Positions 15,627 to 23,882 of a stretch of 43,823 nucleotides of DNA are shown here, in pieces. The notes beneath the pieces are model-generated. The model was not told the DNA's origin, did no database searches, and worked only from the letters and a program-made list of their open reading frames with translations. Within the stretch, counting starts at the first letter, position 1. Each line of letters starts with the position of its first letter. The translations under genes were made by a program, and so were the position numbers. Source of the DNA: Desulfovibrionales bacterium (GTDB lineage: Bacteria; Desulfobacterota; Desulfovibrionia; Desulfovibrionales; Desulfovibrionaceae); NCBI GenBank assembly GCA_030156255.1, contig JASGMV010000033.1, positions 1 through 43,823 on the forward strand. Reading direction: 5' to 3'.

Positions 15627-18367
15627 TTCTCCTCCTCGAGTGCATGGGCGCCCGCCTCGACCGCGGCGGGACAAGCCTGTTCGGCGTCGCGCATCAGGCC
15701 TGCCAAGGCCTGGCGAATCGCGTCGGACAACTCGCGCCCCGTATAGGGCTTGGCCAGCACCGCGGCCACGTTGCTTACGCCTTCGGCGGCCGCGGCGGCC
15801 TGGGAGCGGCCGGAGATCAGCAGGATCGGCAGTCCGGGCCAACGCAAGCCGATCTCCTTGGCCAACTGCACGCCGCTCTTACCCGGCATATCGAAATCCG
15901 TAAGGACCAGATCGAAACTCCGGCGTTCCAAGACGTCCAGGGCCTCGGCCGCACCCTCCACAGCCACGGTCTCGAACCCAAAGCCCTTCAAAATGCGCGG
16001 CGTGGCGGCCAACTGGTCCCGGTCGTCCTCCACAAAGAGCAGGCGGGCCTTGGCGTCGCCAAGCGCGCGAGGCGCGGCCGCGGCTTCCCCGTCAAGGGCG
16101 TGCGTCGCCGGCAAAAGCACTTCGAACACCACCTCTTCTCCCGTCTCTCTCAAAAGCCGCACCGAGCCGCAGTGGTTCTTGACCACGCCCAGCACCACGG
16201 CCAACCCCAGACCGGTGCCCTCGTGCTTGCCCTTGGTGGTGAAAAAAGGATCGAAAATCTTGTCCGCGATGGCCGGGTCCACGCCGGGCCCCGTATCGGC
16301 CACGGTCAACCGGAGACAGGGCCCCGGCCGCATGTTCAGGGCGCCAGCCTCCTCCTCCCCCAGGTCCTTGAGGGACAAGGATACGGTCAGTTGCCCGCCC
16401 GCGCCCCGCATGGCCTGGTAGGCGTTGGTGCATAGGTTCATAAGGACCTGATGAATCTGAGTGGGATCGACCAGAATCTTGCCGGCTTTCTCGACTTCCG
16501 GGTCCACCTTGGCCACGACCAGAATGTTGCAAGGGATGGACGGCGTCAGCAAGGCCACGATTTCGCGCACCAGCTCGGCCAGATTGGTGGGGCGAAAGCC
16601 CTCCTGGGACGGCCGGGAAAAGGTCATGATTTGCTCCACCAGGCGCTTGCCGCGATCCGCCGCCTTGAGCACCCGCCCCAAGTCCATGCCGGTGTCGCTG
16701 TTTTTTTCCACGTCCATCAAGGCCAGCTCGGTGGAGTTGATGATGCTGGTCAAAATGTTGTTGAAGTCATGGGCCACGCCGCCGGCCAGGGCGCCGATGG
16801 CCTCCATTTTCTGCGACCGCAGCAATTGCTGCTCCAACTCGACTTCGCGTGTGACGTTCTCCGCGGTGGAAAGCGTGCCTACGGCCCGTCCCTGCAGGTC
16901 GTAAAGGGGAACCTTGTTGATCTCCAGCCAGACCATGTCGTCGCCGTCATTCGCCTGATGGGGATCGCGCAAGGACACGCGCGCGCGAACCAGCGGTTCT
17001 TGCGTCCGGAGCACCTGGCGGTCGTGCGTCGCAGCCCATTTCACAAACGATGTCGCGCGGATGAACTCATCGTCCGCCAACTGAATCACGTCGGCCGGCT
17101 CCTCCAAGCCGAAAAAGTTCGCGAAGGACCTGTTGGCGCCGAGGTAGCGTTGCCGGGAGTCTTTCCAGGACACAAGCTGAGGGATGGCGTCCATCAAAAT
17201 TTCCAGGAAAGAAAGCTGGCTCTTGAGCCGCTCCGCAATCCTGCGCCGGCGTGCGACGTTCACGATCAGCAGGATCGAAAGGCCGGAAAGCAATACGAAA
17301 CAGAACAACCCGAGCCAGAACAGATCCTTGTCCACCTCGTAGAACGCCTTGGGCGCATTGACGATGATGGAGTCCGCCGGCAGCAAGGATTGGGAAACGC
17401 TCCAGCGCTTCAATTGATTATAGTCGAACATGTATAAATTGTTCGACTTACGAATGATCGGAATGGACTCCACCGGCGCGCCGCGGAGCACCTGGACAGC
17501 CAACTCCCCGACCAAGCGGCCTTGCTCGACGCCGGAGATCAACTTGCCGCCCACGCTGTCGTGGCCGAGTTGAAAAGCCCAGGTCGAATAGACCGGGCGA
17601 TTGGAGGCCTTGGCTATCAGTTCCTGGACCTCGCTTGCATCGTAGAACCAGCCGTTGGAGGCGTTGCCTTCGTAAGCATAGAACGGAATGCTGAACACGA
17701 TGTCGCGGGACCCGAGGCCGCGCAACCGCTCCAGGATGGTCCGCAAGGAGCCCTCCACGTATTCGAAGCGCAGGCCGGGACTCAGCTCCTTCTCGGCGTC
17801 GCGCACCTGGGCTCGAATCGCCCGGCCAGTGACGGAGTTGTCGCCCACCACCACGACCCGGTCCACATCGGGATGCAGCTCTTGGGCGAGGCGCAGGGTC
17901 GCAGCCACGTCGGAGTTCTCCACCACGCCCGTGGCCGGGACTCCCTGAAGCCGCGAGGGATCGAAATCGTTCACTCCGCAAAAAACCATCGGCGTATCGG
18001 GAAAGAGCTCCTGGCGATGGTCCAGGGCGAAGGTGAATGCAAAGTTGTCCGCGGTGATCACCACGTCGAAGCGCTTGTTTTTATACTTCGTTTGCAGCAG
18101 CCGAAGCGATTCGAGCACGGCGAGCCTGCCGGTTCGCTTGGTGTCCAGGTAGTCGAGATACAGGTCGGCCGACACGTGTTGCGCGGCCAATTCCTGGCGC
18201 AGGCCCTTCATGATGTTGTCTGACCAGGCGTAGCCGTGGTGGTAGGAATTCAGCACCAGAATGCAGTATTTGGACGGAAGCTTGACGTCGTCAGCGCGAG
18301 CCGGGACGGAGACCGCCGCAAGGCCCGCCAAAAGCAGCGCAACAATGAAAAACCGACTGAACCGCAT
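15611..18367 (-). CDS. hybrid sensor histidine kinase with periplasmic ABC-binding-protein-like sensor
   Basis: A 918-residue inner-membrane kinase. Residues 1-25 form a signal/anchor. Residues 26-345 are a periplasmic domain of the ABC substrate-binding type (YCILVLNSYHHGYAWSD, FSIPFYAYEGNASNG), then comes a membrane helix near 351-372 followed by a basic stop. A PAS domain (about 385-510), a HisKA domain with H533 in GGVAHDFNN, an HATPase domain (DTGPGVD, GTGLGLAV) and a C-terminal receiver (LVLTDFDMPG) follow. AGAAGTCCC precedes ATG 18367. It is translationally coupled to the response regulator. The sensor probably binds a small organic ligand such as lactate, but the ligand is inferred from context. 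The added receiver suggests a phosphorelay or feedback step. Confidence 0.9.
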   Translation of the reverse strand: MRFSRFFIVALLLAGLAAVSVPARADDVKLPSKYCILVLNSYHHGYAWSDNIMKGLRQELAAQHVSADLYLDYLDTKRTGRLAVLESLRLLQTKYKNKRFDVVITADNFAFTFALDHRQELFPDTPMVFCGVNDFDPSRLQGVPATGVVENSDVAATLRLAQELHPDVDRVVVVGDNSVTGRAIRAQVRDAEKELSPGLRFEYVEGSLRTILERLRGLGSRDIVFSIPFYAYEGNASNGWFYDASEVQELIAKASNRPVYSTWAFQLGHDSVGGKLISGVEQGRLVGELAVQVLRGAPVESIPIIRKSNNLYMFDYNQLKRWSVSQSLLPADSIIVNAPKAFYEVDKDLFWLGLFCFVLLSGLSILLIVNVARRRRIAERLKSQLSFLEILMDAIPQLVSWKDSRQRYLGANRSFANFFGLEEPADVIQLADDEFIRATSFVKWAATHDRQVLRTQEPLVRARVSLRDPHQANDGDDMVWLEINKVPLYDLQGRAVGTLSTAENVTREVELEQQLLRSQKMEAIGALAGGVAHDFNNILTSIINSTELALMDVEKNSDTGMDLGRVLKAADRGKRLVEQIMTFSRPSQEGFRPTNLAELVREIVALLTPSIPCNILVVAKVDPEVEKAGKILVDPTQIHQVLMNLCTNAYQAMRGAGGQLTVSLSLKDLGEEEAGALNMRPGPCLRLTVADTGPGVDPAIADKIFDPFFTTKGKHEGTGLGLAVVLGVVKNHCGSVRLLRETGEEVVFEVLLPATHALDGEAAAAPRALGDAKARLLFVEDDRDQLAATPRILKGFGFETVAVEGAAEALDVLERRSFDLVLTDFDMPGKSGVQLAKEIGLRWPGLPILLISGRSQAAAAAEGVSNVAAVLAKPYTGRELSDAIRQALAGLMRDAEQACPAAVEAGAHALEEEKCPAS

Positions 18368-18670
18368 GGGACTTCTCCGAAAAGGACAACCCGCGCCGAG
18401 CGCTCGCCCGGAGCAGGCCGCGCCGTTGCGGACCTGGCGCCTCAAGCCGCCGTTGCAGCGTTCCAAGGCTGCGCCGCGCGCCGCTTTGTCCATAATTCCA
18501 CCCTGCTTTCCACGGAAGGACTCCATCCAAAGGCGTCGCCGCAATGTCCGGCCGATCGATCGCGCACACCGCTCGCCAGACGTTTCGCCTCCGCACGGCG
18601 ACGATAAACCAAGCCCGCCCCGCCCAATACAGCGGAGGCCAAGCCGCGAGACCATTTTCCCCCATTGTAA

Positions 18671-18686
18671 GCATGTATTGGACCAG
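18671..18686 (-). promoter_or_regulatory. candidate sigma-54 promoter for the kinase-regulator operon
   Basis: On the minus strand TGGTCCAATACATGCT has GG and GC separated by exactly 10 bases, the -24/-12 spacing. It matches the consensus at the invariant GG and GC but not at all flanking positions. It lies about 85-100 bases downstream of the perfect dyad at 18770, a normal enhancer distance, and 300 bases before the kinase start. Confidence 0.4.
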
Positions 18687-18769
18687 GGGAAAAGTTGTCC
18701 GTTAACATTCTATATTTCAATGAATTTTTTATCCGGAAAATCAACGCGCCTGGGGCGTTGGCGCGAGTG

Positions 18770-18787
18770 TGTCCGAAATTTCGGACA
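18770..18787. promoter_or_regulatory. perfect 18-bp palindromic operator
   Basis: TGTCCGAAATTTCGGACA is a perfect dyad, located upstream of the kinase-regulator operon. Two variants of it occur before the lactate structural genes (14098-14146). The likely ligand is the sigma-54 response regulator encoded at 14199, which would make the two-component genes autoregulated. Confidence 0.7.
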
Positions 18788-18818
18788 GTCACGGGCGTTT
18801 GTTGCGGAAGCATGCAAC

Positions 18819-18860
18819 CGAGGCGCCGGCCATTCTTGCGGAAGAATGGCCGACGCCTCG
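18819..18860 (-). terminator. 19-bp hairpin after the nitroreductase gene
   Basis: A long inverted repeat with a GCGG loop pairs over 19 positions with a single C-A mismatch. It lies 56 bases beyond the stop of the minus-strand nitroreductase gene. No T-run follows in that direction, so it may be a Rho-linked or RNA-stabilising structure instead of a classical terminator. Confidence 0.5.
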
Positions 18861-18915
18861 AAAAACTTCGCTTTAAGCACGAAAAGACCGGAGGAGATAC
18901 GCGCCCGGCCAGAAA

Positions 18916-19743
18916 TCAGTCGAGATCGCCCGACGCCACCCAGGAGACTTCCAACGGGTCCCGGTCCACGATCTTGGAGAAGCGATAGAGGGGATACCCC
19001 ACCATGACCGCGCCCGTGAACGTCAGACCGGAACGGATCCCCAAGGCCTTCTCCACGGTTTGCCTGTTCGCTGCGGCGAACAGCTCGAACAATCCCGCCC
19101 AGCAGCTGCCGAGCCCTACGGAGCCGGCGAACAGCTCCATATAGGCCAGAGCGAACACCGTGTTGTCGCGCCGGTTCTTCAGGGCTTCCGGAGCGGCCGC
19201 AACGACCAGATGGGGCGCGCCCCGAAAAATGGTGTCCTTGCCGAACTTGCGGTGCGCCTGCACGTGGCCGGGGAAGCTGGAGTAATGCGTTCCGGCCGCG
19301 ACTTGGACCTCCATCCAATCGACCACCCGCCCCGCCAGTTCGTCCAGCAAGCGCCGCGACTCCACCACGTAGTACGAAACACTTTGGCTGTTGCTGGCCG
19401 TAGGGGCGAATCGGGCGATGTTCACCAAGCGCTCCAACTCCGCCCGTGGTACGGACTTTTCCCTGTAACAGCGAACGGACCGGCGGGAGCGCAGAAAAAG
19501 CTCGGCCGTGTTCGCGTCCAGGACCGGATACGTCTCCAACCGGCCTTGGCCGGCGAGCGGCGCCAGCCGGTTGTCCAGCGCGTCCTGCCCGCAGACGGCC
19601 ACGCAATGCCCGCAGCGAATGCACTCGTCAGGAGCGACGGCTTCGGGGCCGGCCGTCCCCATGGCCAGAGCTCCCACAGGGCAAACCTCCGCGCACAATC
19701 CGCATCCCACGCAACGCTCTTTGTCCACTCGAATCAAATCCAT
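18916..19743 (-). CDS. nitroreductase-family protein with N-terminal 2x[4Fe-4S] ferredoxin domain
   Basis: A 275-residue cytoplasmic fusion. Residues 1-60 hold two 4Fe-4S motifs (CVGCGLCAEVCP and CIRCGHCVAVCG). The rest is an FMN nitroreductase fold: SRRSVRCYREKSVP, FAPTASNSQSVSYYVV, GAPHLVVAAAP and GSCWAGLFELF. Such fused proteins are common in anaerobes and can reduce nitro or quinone compounds with ferredoxin electrons; the real substrate is unknown. The start is at ATG 19743; a C-rich stretch precedes it (read as GGGGGAGGCGTT on the minus strand), giving a strong ribosome site. It appears to be a single-gene unit ending in the hairpin at 18819. Confidence 0.85.
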   Translation of the reverse strand: MDLIRVDKERCVGCGLCAEVCPVGALAMGTAGPEAVAPDECIRCGHCVAVCGQDALDNRLAPLAGQGRLETYPVLDANTAELFLRSRRSVRCYREKSVPRAELERLVNIARFAPTASNSQSVSYYVVESRRLLDELAGRVVDWMEVQVAAGTHYSSFPGHVQAHRKFGKDTIFRGAPHLVVAAAPEALKNRRDNTVFALAYMELFAGSVGLGSCWAGLFELFAAANRQTVEKALGIRSGLTFTGAVMVGYPLYRFSKIVDRDPLEVSWVASGDLD

Positions 19744-19780
19744 AACGCCTCCCCCATGTCCTTATTTTGAGAAGGGATTC

Positions 19781-19836
19781 CTGGGGAGAAACTTTTGAAA
19801 AAAGTTTCTCCCCAGACCCCTCTTCAAAAACTTTAT
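19781..19836 (+). repeat. repeat-family hairpin, copy 2
   Basis: A perfect 15-bp inverted repeat CTGGGGAGAAACTTT/AAAGTTTCTCCCCAG (19781-19795 with 19801-19815) with a 5-base loop is followed by ACCCCTCTTCAAAAACTTTATA. Hairpin and flank match copy 1 at 2873-2934 in reverse orientation. It lies between the metallo-hydrolase end and the nitroreductase start, where it can terminate minus-strand transcription. Confidence 0.7.
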
Positions 19837-19950
19837 AATGTCTATCCCTCAAATGGAGGTTCATTATTTCTGAAGCCCTATCGCCAGCAGACGAGCACGG
19901 TTAAGCAACTTCCTGCAAAGAACCAAGGAAACGCCCCGCCCGCTGCGGCC

Positions 19951-20742
19951 TCAACGCGGCCGCGGCGCAATCTCCAACGTCTGCCCTTCGGCCTGCAGCA
20001 CCCTGGTCTGAACGTCCGGCCTTCCATGCCTTTCGATGTCGCGCGCAACGAGCTTTCCGAACTGCAAGTCGTCGTCCTGCTCAAAGGGAACGTGGTAGAT
20101 CGCCAGATAACGGGGCCTGAAAATCTCGTTGATGACGGCGCGGCCCTTAGGATGATGGAAGAAAAGCGGATTGACGAACACAGCGTCCAAAACAACATCC
20201 GACAGGGCTTCCTCGTAGAACTCGGGAACGTGGTCCGCATCCCCGGTGAACAGCAGGTTCGAACCGCCCAGAGTGAGCAGAATGCAGTCGTTGCGCACGT
20301 TCCGGAATTGCGGCCCCATGTGCCGGGCGCCCAGGCCGGCCGCCTCCACGCCGTCGGCGAGAACGCAACGCTCCATTTCTCCGGGCGCCAGGCCGAACCG
20401 CTTGCAGAAGATGGAGCGCCCCTGCGCATCGTCGTAGAGCCGAGCCGAGTCGTCCGAAACTTGAGCCGGCAAGAACAGGCCCTTGACCGGCTGGCGCTTC
20501 AGATAGTCCGCCGCGCAAGCCGGCGTGAAATGGTCCGGGTGTTCGTGGGTGAAGAAAACGTAGTCGATGGAGGCGTAGGGATCAACGCCGTCCATCATTC
20601 GGCCAAGAGTCTCTTCCGGAACCTTGCTGAACGGATGGCCTTCTTCGTGGTGCAGACCGTCAACCAGCAGGCGCACGCCGTTATACTCGACCAAAACGCC
20701 CGCATTGGCGACCAACGTCGCCGTCACCCTTTCCTTCAACAT
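19951..20742 (-). CDS. metallo-beta-lactamase-fold hydrolase (UlaG/YcjG-like)
   Basis: A 263-residue soluble protein of the MBL superfamily. The metal motif is FFTHEHPDHF near residue 65, followed by FTGDADHVPEF (bridging Asp) and a late histidine in IYHVPFEQ. The N-terminal strand pair (ATLVANAGVLVEYNGVRLLVDG) is the usual MBL start. ATG 20742 is chosen because GGAAGGAAG lies directly before it; a longer frame to 20805 lacks a ribosome site. Substrate unknown. It stands between lipoate ligase and nitroreductase genes on the same strand but with gaps of more than 150 bases, so it is probably its own unit. Confidence 0.8.
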   Translation of the reverse strand: MLKERVTATLVANAGVLVEYNGVRLLVDGLHHEEGHPFSKVPEETLGRMMDGVDPYASIDYVFFTHEHPDHFTPACAADYLKRQPVKGLFLPAQVSDDSARLYDDAQGRSIFCKRFGLAPGEMERCVLADGVEAAGLGARHMGPQFRNVRNDCILLTLGGSNLLFTGDADHVPEFYEEALSDVVLDAVFVNPLFFHHPKGRAVINEIFRPRYLAIYHVPFEQDDDLQFGKLVARDIERHGRPDVQTRVLQAEGQTLEIAPRPR

Positions 20743-20904
20743 CTTCCTTCCGCCTATAGCGCATCGACAAACGAAAGCGGAAAACGCCGGCGTTTTTCGC
20801 TGCATGAAAGATGATAACGCCGCGCTGTTGGAAAGGCAAAACCGAGGCGCGACTCAATTTTTGGCGTAGGGGGCCTTCGCCGAGCGGCCGGGCGCCGCAT
20901 CGGA

Positions 20905-21885
20905 TCAAAACAAACAATCCAAAAAGGTCTCTTCCTCGACGTGCTGAAAATAGTCGTCCAGCACGACGCCTTGCAAACGCTCGGCTAGGGCGATTCGGTC
21001 GTGGCGGCAGCCTTTGAGCCTGTCCTCCAGCTCGGAGACGTCGCGCACGCCGAAGTAGTCCCCGAAGATCCGGATGCCCTGAATGACCCCGTCCTGCACG
21101 TCCATGCGCACGTCCAGCACCCCGCCCGGCGTTCGCGTGCGCCAGGCGAATGCGTAAGCGGGCGAACGGCCGTAGTTCCAATCCCAGGAGCGATACTTCT
21201 CCTCAGCCAGTTCGTTGACGGCCAAGATCTCCTCGCCGCTGAGCGCATTCTCTACCCGAACGCCTTCCTCCCCGGCCATGCGCGCCATGAGCCGCCCCAT
21301 GAACTCGGTGATCTCCATGGACTCGGGCAGGTGGCTCGCGATGTTGGTGACGCGCGCCCGCACGCTCTTGACCGCCTTGTCCCGATATTTTTCCGGATGG
21401 ATCTTCAAGGCGCCGGACAAGTCCTCCATCTTGGAGGCGTAGAGCAGCGTACCGTGATGCAGCACGCGCCCCTTCCATAAGTGCTGGGCGTTGCCGGAAA
21501 ATTTTCTGTCCTCGATGACCAGATCGTTGCGGCCGTTGAAGGAGCAGGGAATCCCCATGGACTGCAGCGCCGCCAGGACCGGCTTGGCGAAACGCTGGAA
21601 ATCGAGGGTCTCCGTGTCGTTGTTCAGGGCGATGATGGTGAAATTGATGTTCCCCAAATCATGGAACACGGCTCCGCCGCCGGTCAGCCGCCGAATCACC
21701 GACACGCCGTTTTTGCGAACGAAGGCCTCGTTGATCTCCGAAATCGTGTTCTGGTTACGGCCCACGATCACGGCCTTGGCGTTTCGCCACAGCATGAACA
21801 CGTCTTCCCGGGTGTGACGCAGCAGCCACTCTTCGGCGGCCAAATTAAAGGCGGGATCCGTGGACGTCTGATGGATAAAACGCAT
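20905..21885 (-). CDS. lplA: lipoate-protein ligase A
   Basis: A 326-residue cytoplasmic enzyme that activates lipoate with ATP and attaches it to lysines of E2 and H proteins. It has the family landmarks: NLAAEEWLL, GRNQNTISEIN, the lipoyl-AMP motif RRLTGGGAVFHDLGN near residue 70, and NGRNDLVIEDRKFSGNAQ. The C-terminal accessory domain is present (residues 240-326). The start is ATG 21885. The gene is about 4 kb from the acetoin-dehydrogenase-type operon, whose E2 carries a lipoyl domain; it is the only lipoylation gene in the window and a plausible supplier for that E2. No co-transcription with that operon is possible because the strands differ. Confidence 0.9.
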   Translation of the reverse strand: MRFIHQTSTDPAFNLAAEEWLLRHTREDVFMLWRNAKAVIVGRNQNTISEINEAFVRKNGVSVIRRLTGGGAVFHDLGNINFTIIALNNDTETLDFQRFAKPVLAALQSMGIPCSFNGRNDLVIEDRKFSGNAQHLWKGRVLHHGTLLYASKMEDLSGALKIHPEKYRDKAVKSVRARVTNIASHLPESMEITEFMGRLMARMAGEEGVRVENALSGEEILAVNELAEEKYRSWDWNYGRSPAYAFAWRTRTPGGVLDVRMDVQDGVIQGIRIFGDYFGVRDVSELEDRLKGCRHDRIALAERLQGVVLDDYFQHVEEETFLDCLF

Positions 21886-22200
21886 ACGCCTCCTTGGAGC
21901 CTTGCTTCAGGCGAGGCGCCGTCCATGGACGCTTCGCCCCAAAAATTGCGCCTCCCGGCGCTTTTTCCCCGTCAACGGGCAGTCCGCAGGCGAAAAACAA
22001 GACGCTTGACGCCCAAAAGCATCGCCTCGATGCAGCCTTGGCGCAGAAACGCCCCTCAACGCCGACGCCTGCGTTTTTAGACGGAAACTCGGCCCGCCGC
22101 AAATCCGATCGAGCGACGCGTCAGCTTCCTTGTATGAATTCCGCCTCCGCCCTCTCCCGGCGGCCCAAGTGGTGCGGTGCGAAGGCGTTGAGAACGGCTC
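21886..22200. other. spacer upstream of the lipoate ligase gene
   Basis: No gene is supported here. The region contains the promoter side of the lipoate ligase gene and, towards 22140-22200, degraded sequence that may be the eroded upstream part of the aldehyde dehydrogenase relic. Confidence 0.3.
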
Positions 22201-22571
22201 ATCGCGCCCTGGAATTTCTCCATCTCCAGGATCGCCCGCAAGTTGAGCGCCCCCTTGGCCGCGAGTCGCCCGGTGGTGTTCCGCCCCACCTCTCTCTGGC
22301 GCCGTTTTCGACTGGTTGCCGGCCAGAAGACGCTGCCCCGCCAGCCGGCCGGATGCACGCGCCCACGCGACGCCAAGATCATCGGTGGATATCTGACGTC
22401 GAACAAGACCGTGCGCAAGATCGACTTCACCGGGTCCACAGCCGTCGGCAAGCTGCTCTTGGCTGAAACGCCAGCCACGGTCAAGCGCATGTCCATGGAG
22501 CGGGGCGGCGACGCCCCGTCATCGTCTTCGAGGACGCGAACGTGGAGAAGGCGGCGGCCGGCGGCCTGTAA
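22201..22571 (+). pseudogene. aldehyde dehydrogenase fragment (succinate-semialdehyde dehydrogenase-like)
   Basis: Frame 22201 onward translates to IAPWNFSISRIARKLSAPLA and VVFRPTS, then, after a scrambled and shortened stretch, IIGGYLTSNKTVRKIDFTGS and GKLLLAETPATVKRMSMERG. This is the order of motifs in the NAD-binding part of GabD-type aldehyde dehydrogenases. After GGDAP a frameshift is needed to reach VIVFEDANVEKAAAGGL and a stop at 22569-22571. The start, the linker of about 50 residues and the whole catalytic half (Cys and following) are missing, so it is a relic. Confidence 0.75.
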
Positions 22572-22621
22572 GGCCAAGCCGCGCCGGAGCGACATGGAGC
22601 AAAGAAAAGGAGGACGCGCCG

Positions 22622-22680
22622 CAAGAAAATTTTTGAATAGAAATCCAGGGGAGGAGCTTTCGAAAAAGCGCCTCCCCACG
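22622..22680 (+). repeat. repeat-family hairpin, copy 3 (degenerate), likely terminator
   Basis: The stem GGGGAGG/CCTCCCC (22648-22654 with 22671-22677) encloses GCTTT/AAAGC. The upstream flank AATTTTTGAATAGAAATCCA is a diverged form of the flank in copies 1 and 2. It lies 33 bases beyond the end of the minus-strand gene at 22710. Confidence 0.5.
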
Positions 22681-22709
22681 AGAAACGACGCAACGCTCCC
22701 GGCGCCGTC

Positions 22710-23327
22710 CTACTCCGTGACCGCCTCCGCGAAGGACTGAACGGAGGAAAACGGCGAATCGGCGCGTTCGGCGTTTTCTTCGGCGATCTCCCGGCGAACA
22801 TCCTCCAGGTTGATGAGGCGCGGTCGAACCAGCGTGAAGCCGGCGGCGTCACACCAGTCGTGGCTGGCGGAAACCCGGTTGTCGTAGCGTATATCGTCCA
22901 GGATGTGATATCCTTCCCGCCCCATGATGCGATCCCATTGATACACCATGAATTCGAACTTGGCGGGATCGAAGCCCTTTACGTCGGACCACCTCCAGGA
23001 AAACTTGCATCTTGCGTTGTCAAAACCGAAAACGCAAAGATACTTCGCCCTGCTGTCCAGAAACATGCGCCGACGCAGCATCAAAGGGTTGGCGATGACC
23101 CGCTGGTGGTCGAACGCCACGGGTTCGCCGTCCAATGTGACCTGAATCTGGCAGATGTTGTCGATACGCATGCCCCAGATGGACGTCTTTCCCCTGCTCC
23201 AGCAATCCCAAGACTTCATGGAGTAGACATCGACGCCGTGCTCTCTGATAAGTTGGGCGGTCTTCTTGGAAACGGGATGTATAATTAAATCGCAGGAGTG
23301 TCCCCGCGCGGTAAACATGAGCTCCAT
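22710..23327 (-). CDS. hypothetical protein, 205 aa
   Basis: A soluble protein I do not recognise. It is rich in tryptophan, histidine and cysteine (KSWDCWSRGKTSIWGMR, KFSWRWSDVKGF, SASHDWCDAAGF), without a CxxC motif, signal peptide or membrane helix. The start at ATG 23327 is supported by AAGGAGAAG seven bases upstream. Length and codon use look like a real gene. It follows the AcoR-like gene on the same strand after 555 bases of AT-rich DNA and so is probably transcribed alone. No function can be proposed. Confidence 0.65.
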   Translation of the reverse strand: MELMFTARGHSCDLIIHPVSKKTAQLIREHGVDVYSMKSWDCWSRGKTSIWGMRIDNICQIQVTLDGEPVAFDHQRVIANPLMLRRRMFLDSRAKYLCVFGFDNARCKFSWRWSDVKGFDPAKFEFMVYQWDRIMGREGYHILDDIRYDNRVSASHDWCDAAGFTLVRPRLINLEDVRREIAEENAERADSPFSSVQSFAEAVTE

Positions 23328-23882
23328 TATATCTTCTCCTTGTTGCTAAACTGCAAGAGCCCCCCGTTTTTCTGCATAGGCCGTGCCTAGATTCCCGCAA
23401 AGAAGACTCGCCGATAACTAGCTGAATAAGCTACTCAAAACCATACGCCCAATTGCATTGCACGATAATTTGCCGAACATTGCCCAATTGGACGTGATCT
23501 GGCGCAATTCGCGTCAGGATATTTGCGCAATCCGATCGGTTTTGCGAGAATTCTCCTGCGACAGTCAATAAAAAGATAATATATTGTATTAACTGTATTT
23601 TTACGATATTAGCCAAGGCGAACAAACAAAGATGCAACGCGATGCGTAGCATGCATCCTGCAACCTGCGCCGCAGCTCCCCGTTCTGTTCGAAAACCGTG
23701 GCGGCTTAAAAATTCGCCTCGCCCCGGCAGGCAAAAGGATTCACTTCGTTTTCGCAGCGCCCGCCCCGTATGTGAAGCGAGTGAACGGGCATGGGGATCG
23801 CGCCAACTCGCGCTGCACCATGGTGCAAGAAATATATTTACGAAAAAAACTTCTTCGATCCACGCAATCCACCGCACCGGCA
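23328..23882. other. AT-rich spacer between AcoR-like regulator and hypothetical gene
   Basis: No gene is supported. The part 23530-23620 is markedly AT-rich, with runs resembling -10 elements (ATAATATATT) that may be the promoter for the minus-strand hypothetical gene. A small palindrome GATGCGTAGCATGCATC is present at 23640-23656. Nothing else stands out. Confidence 0.35.
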
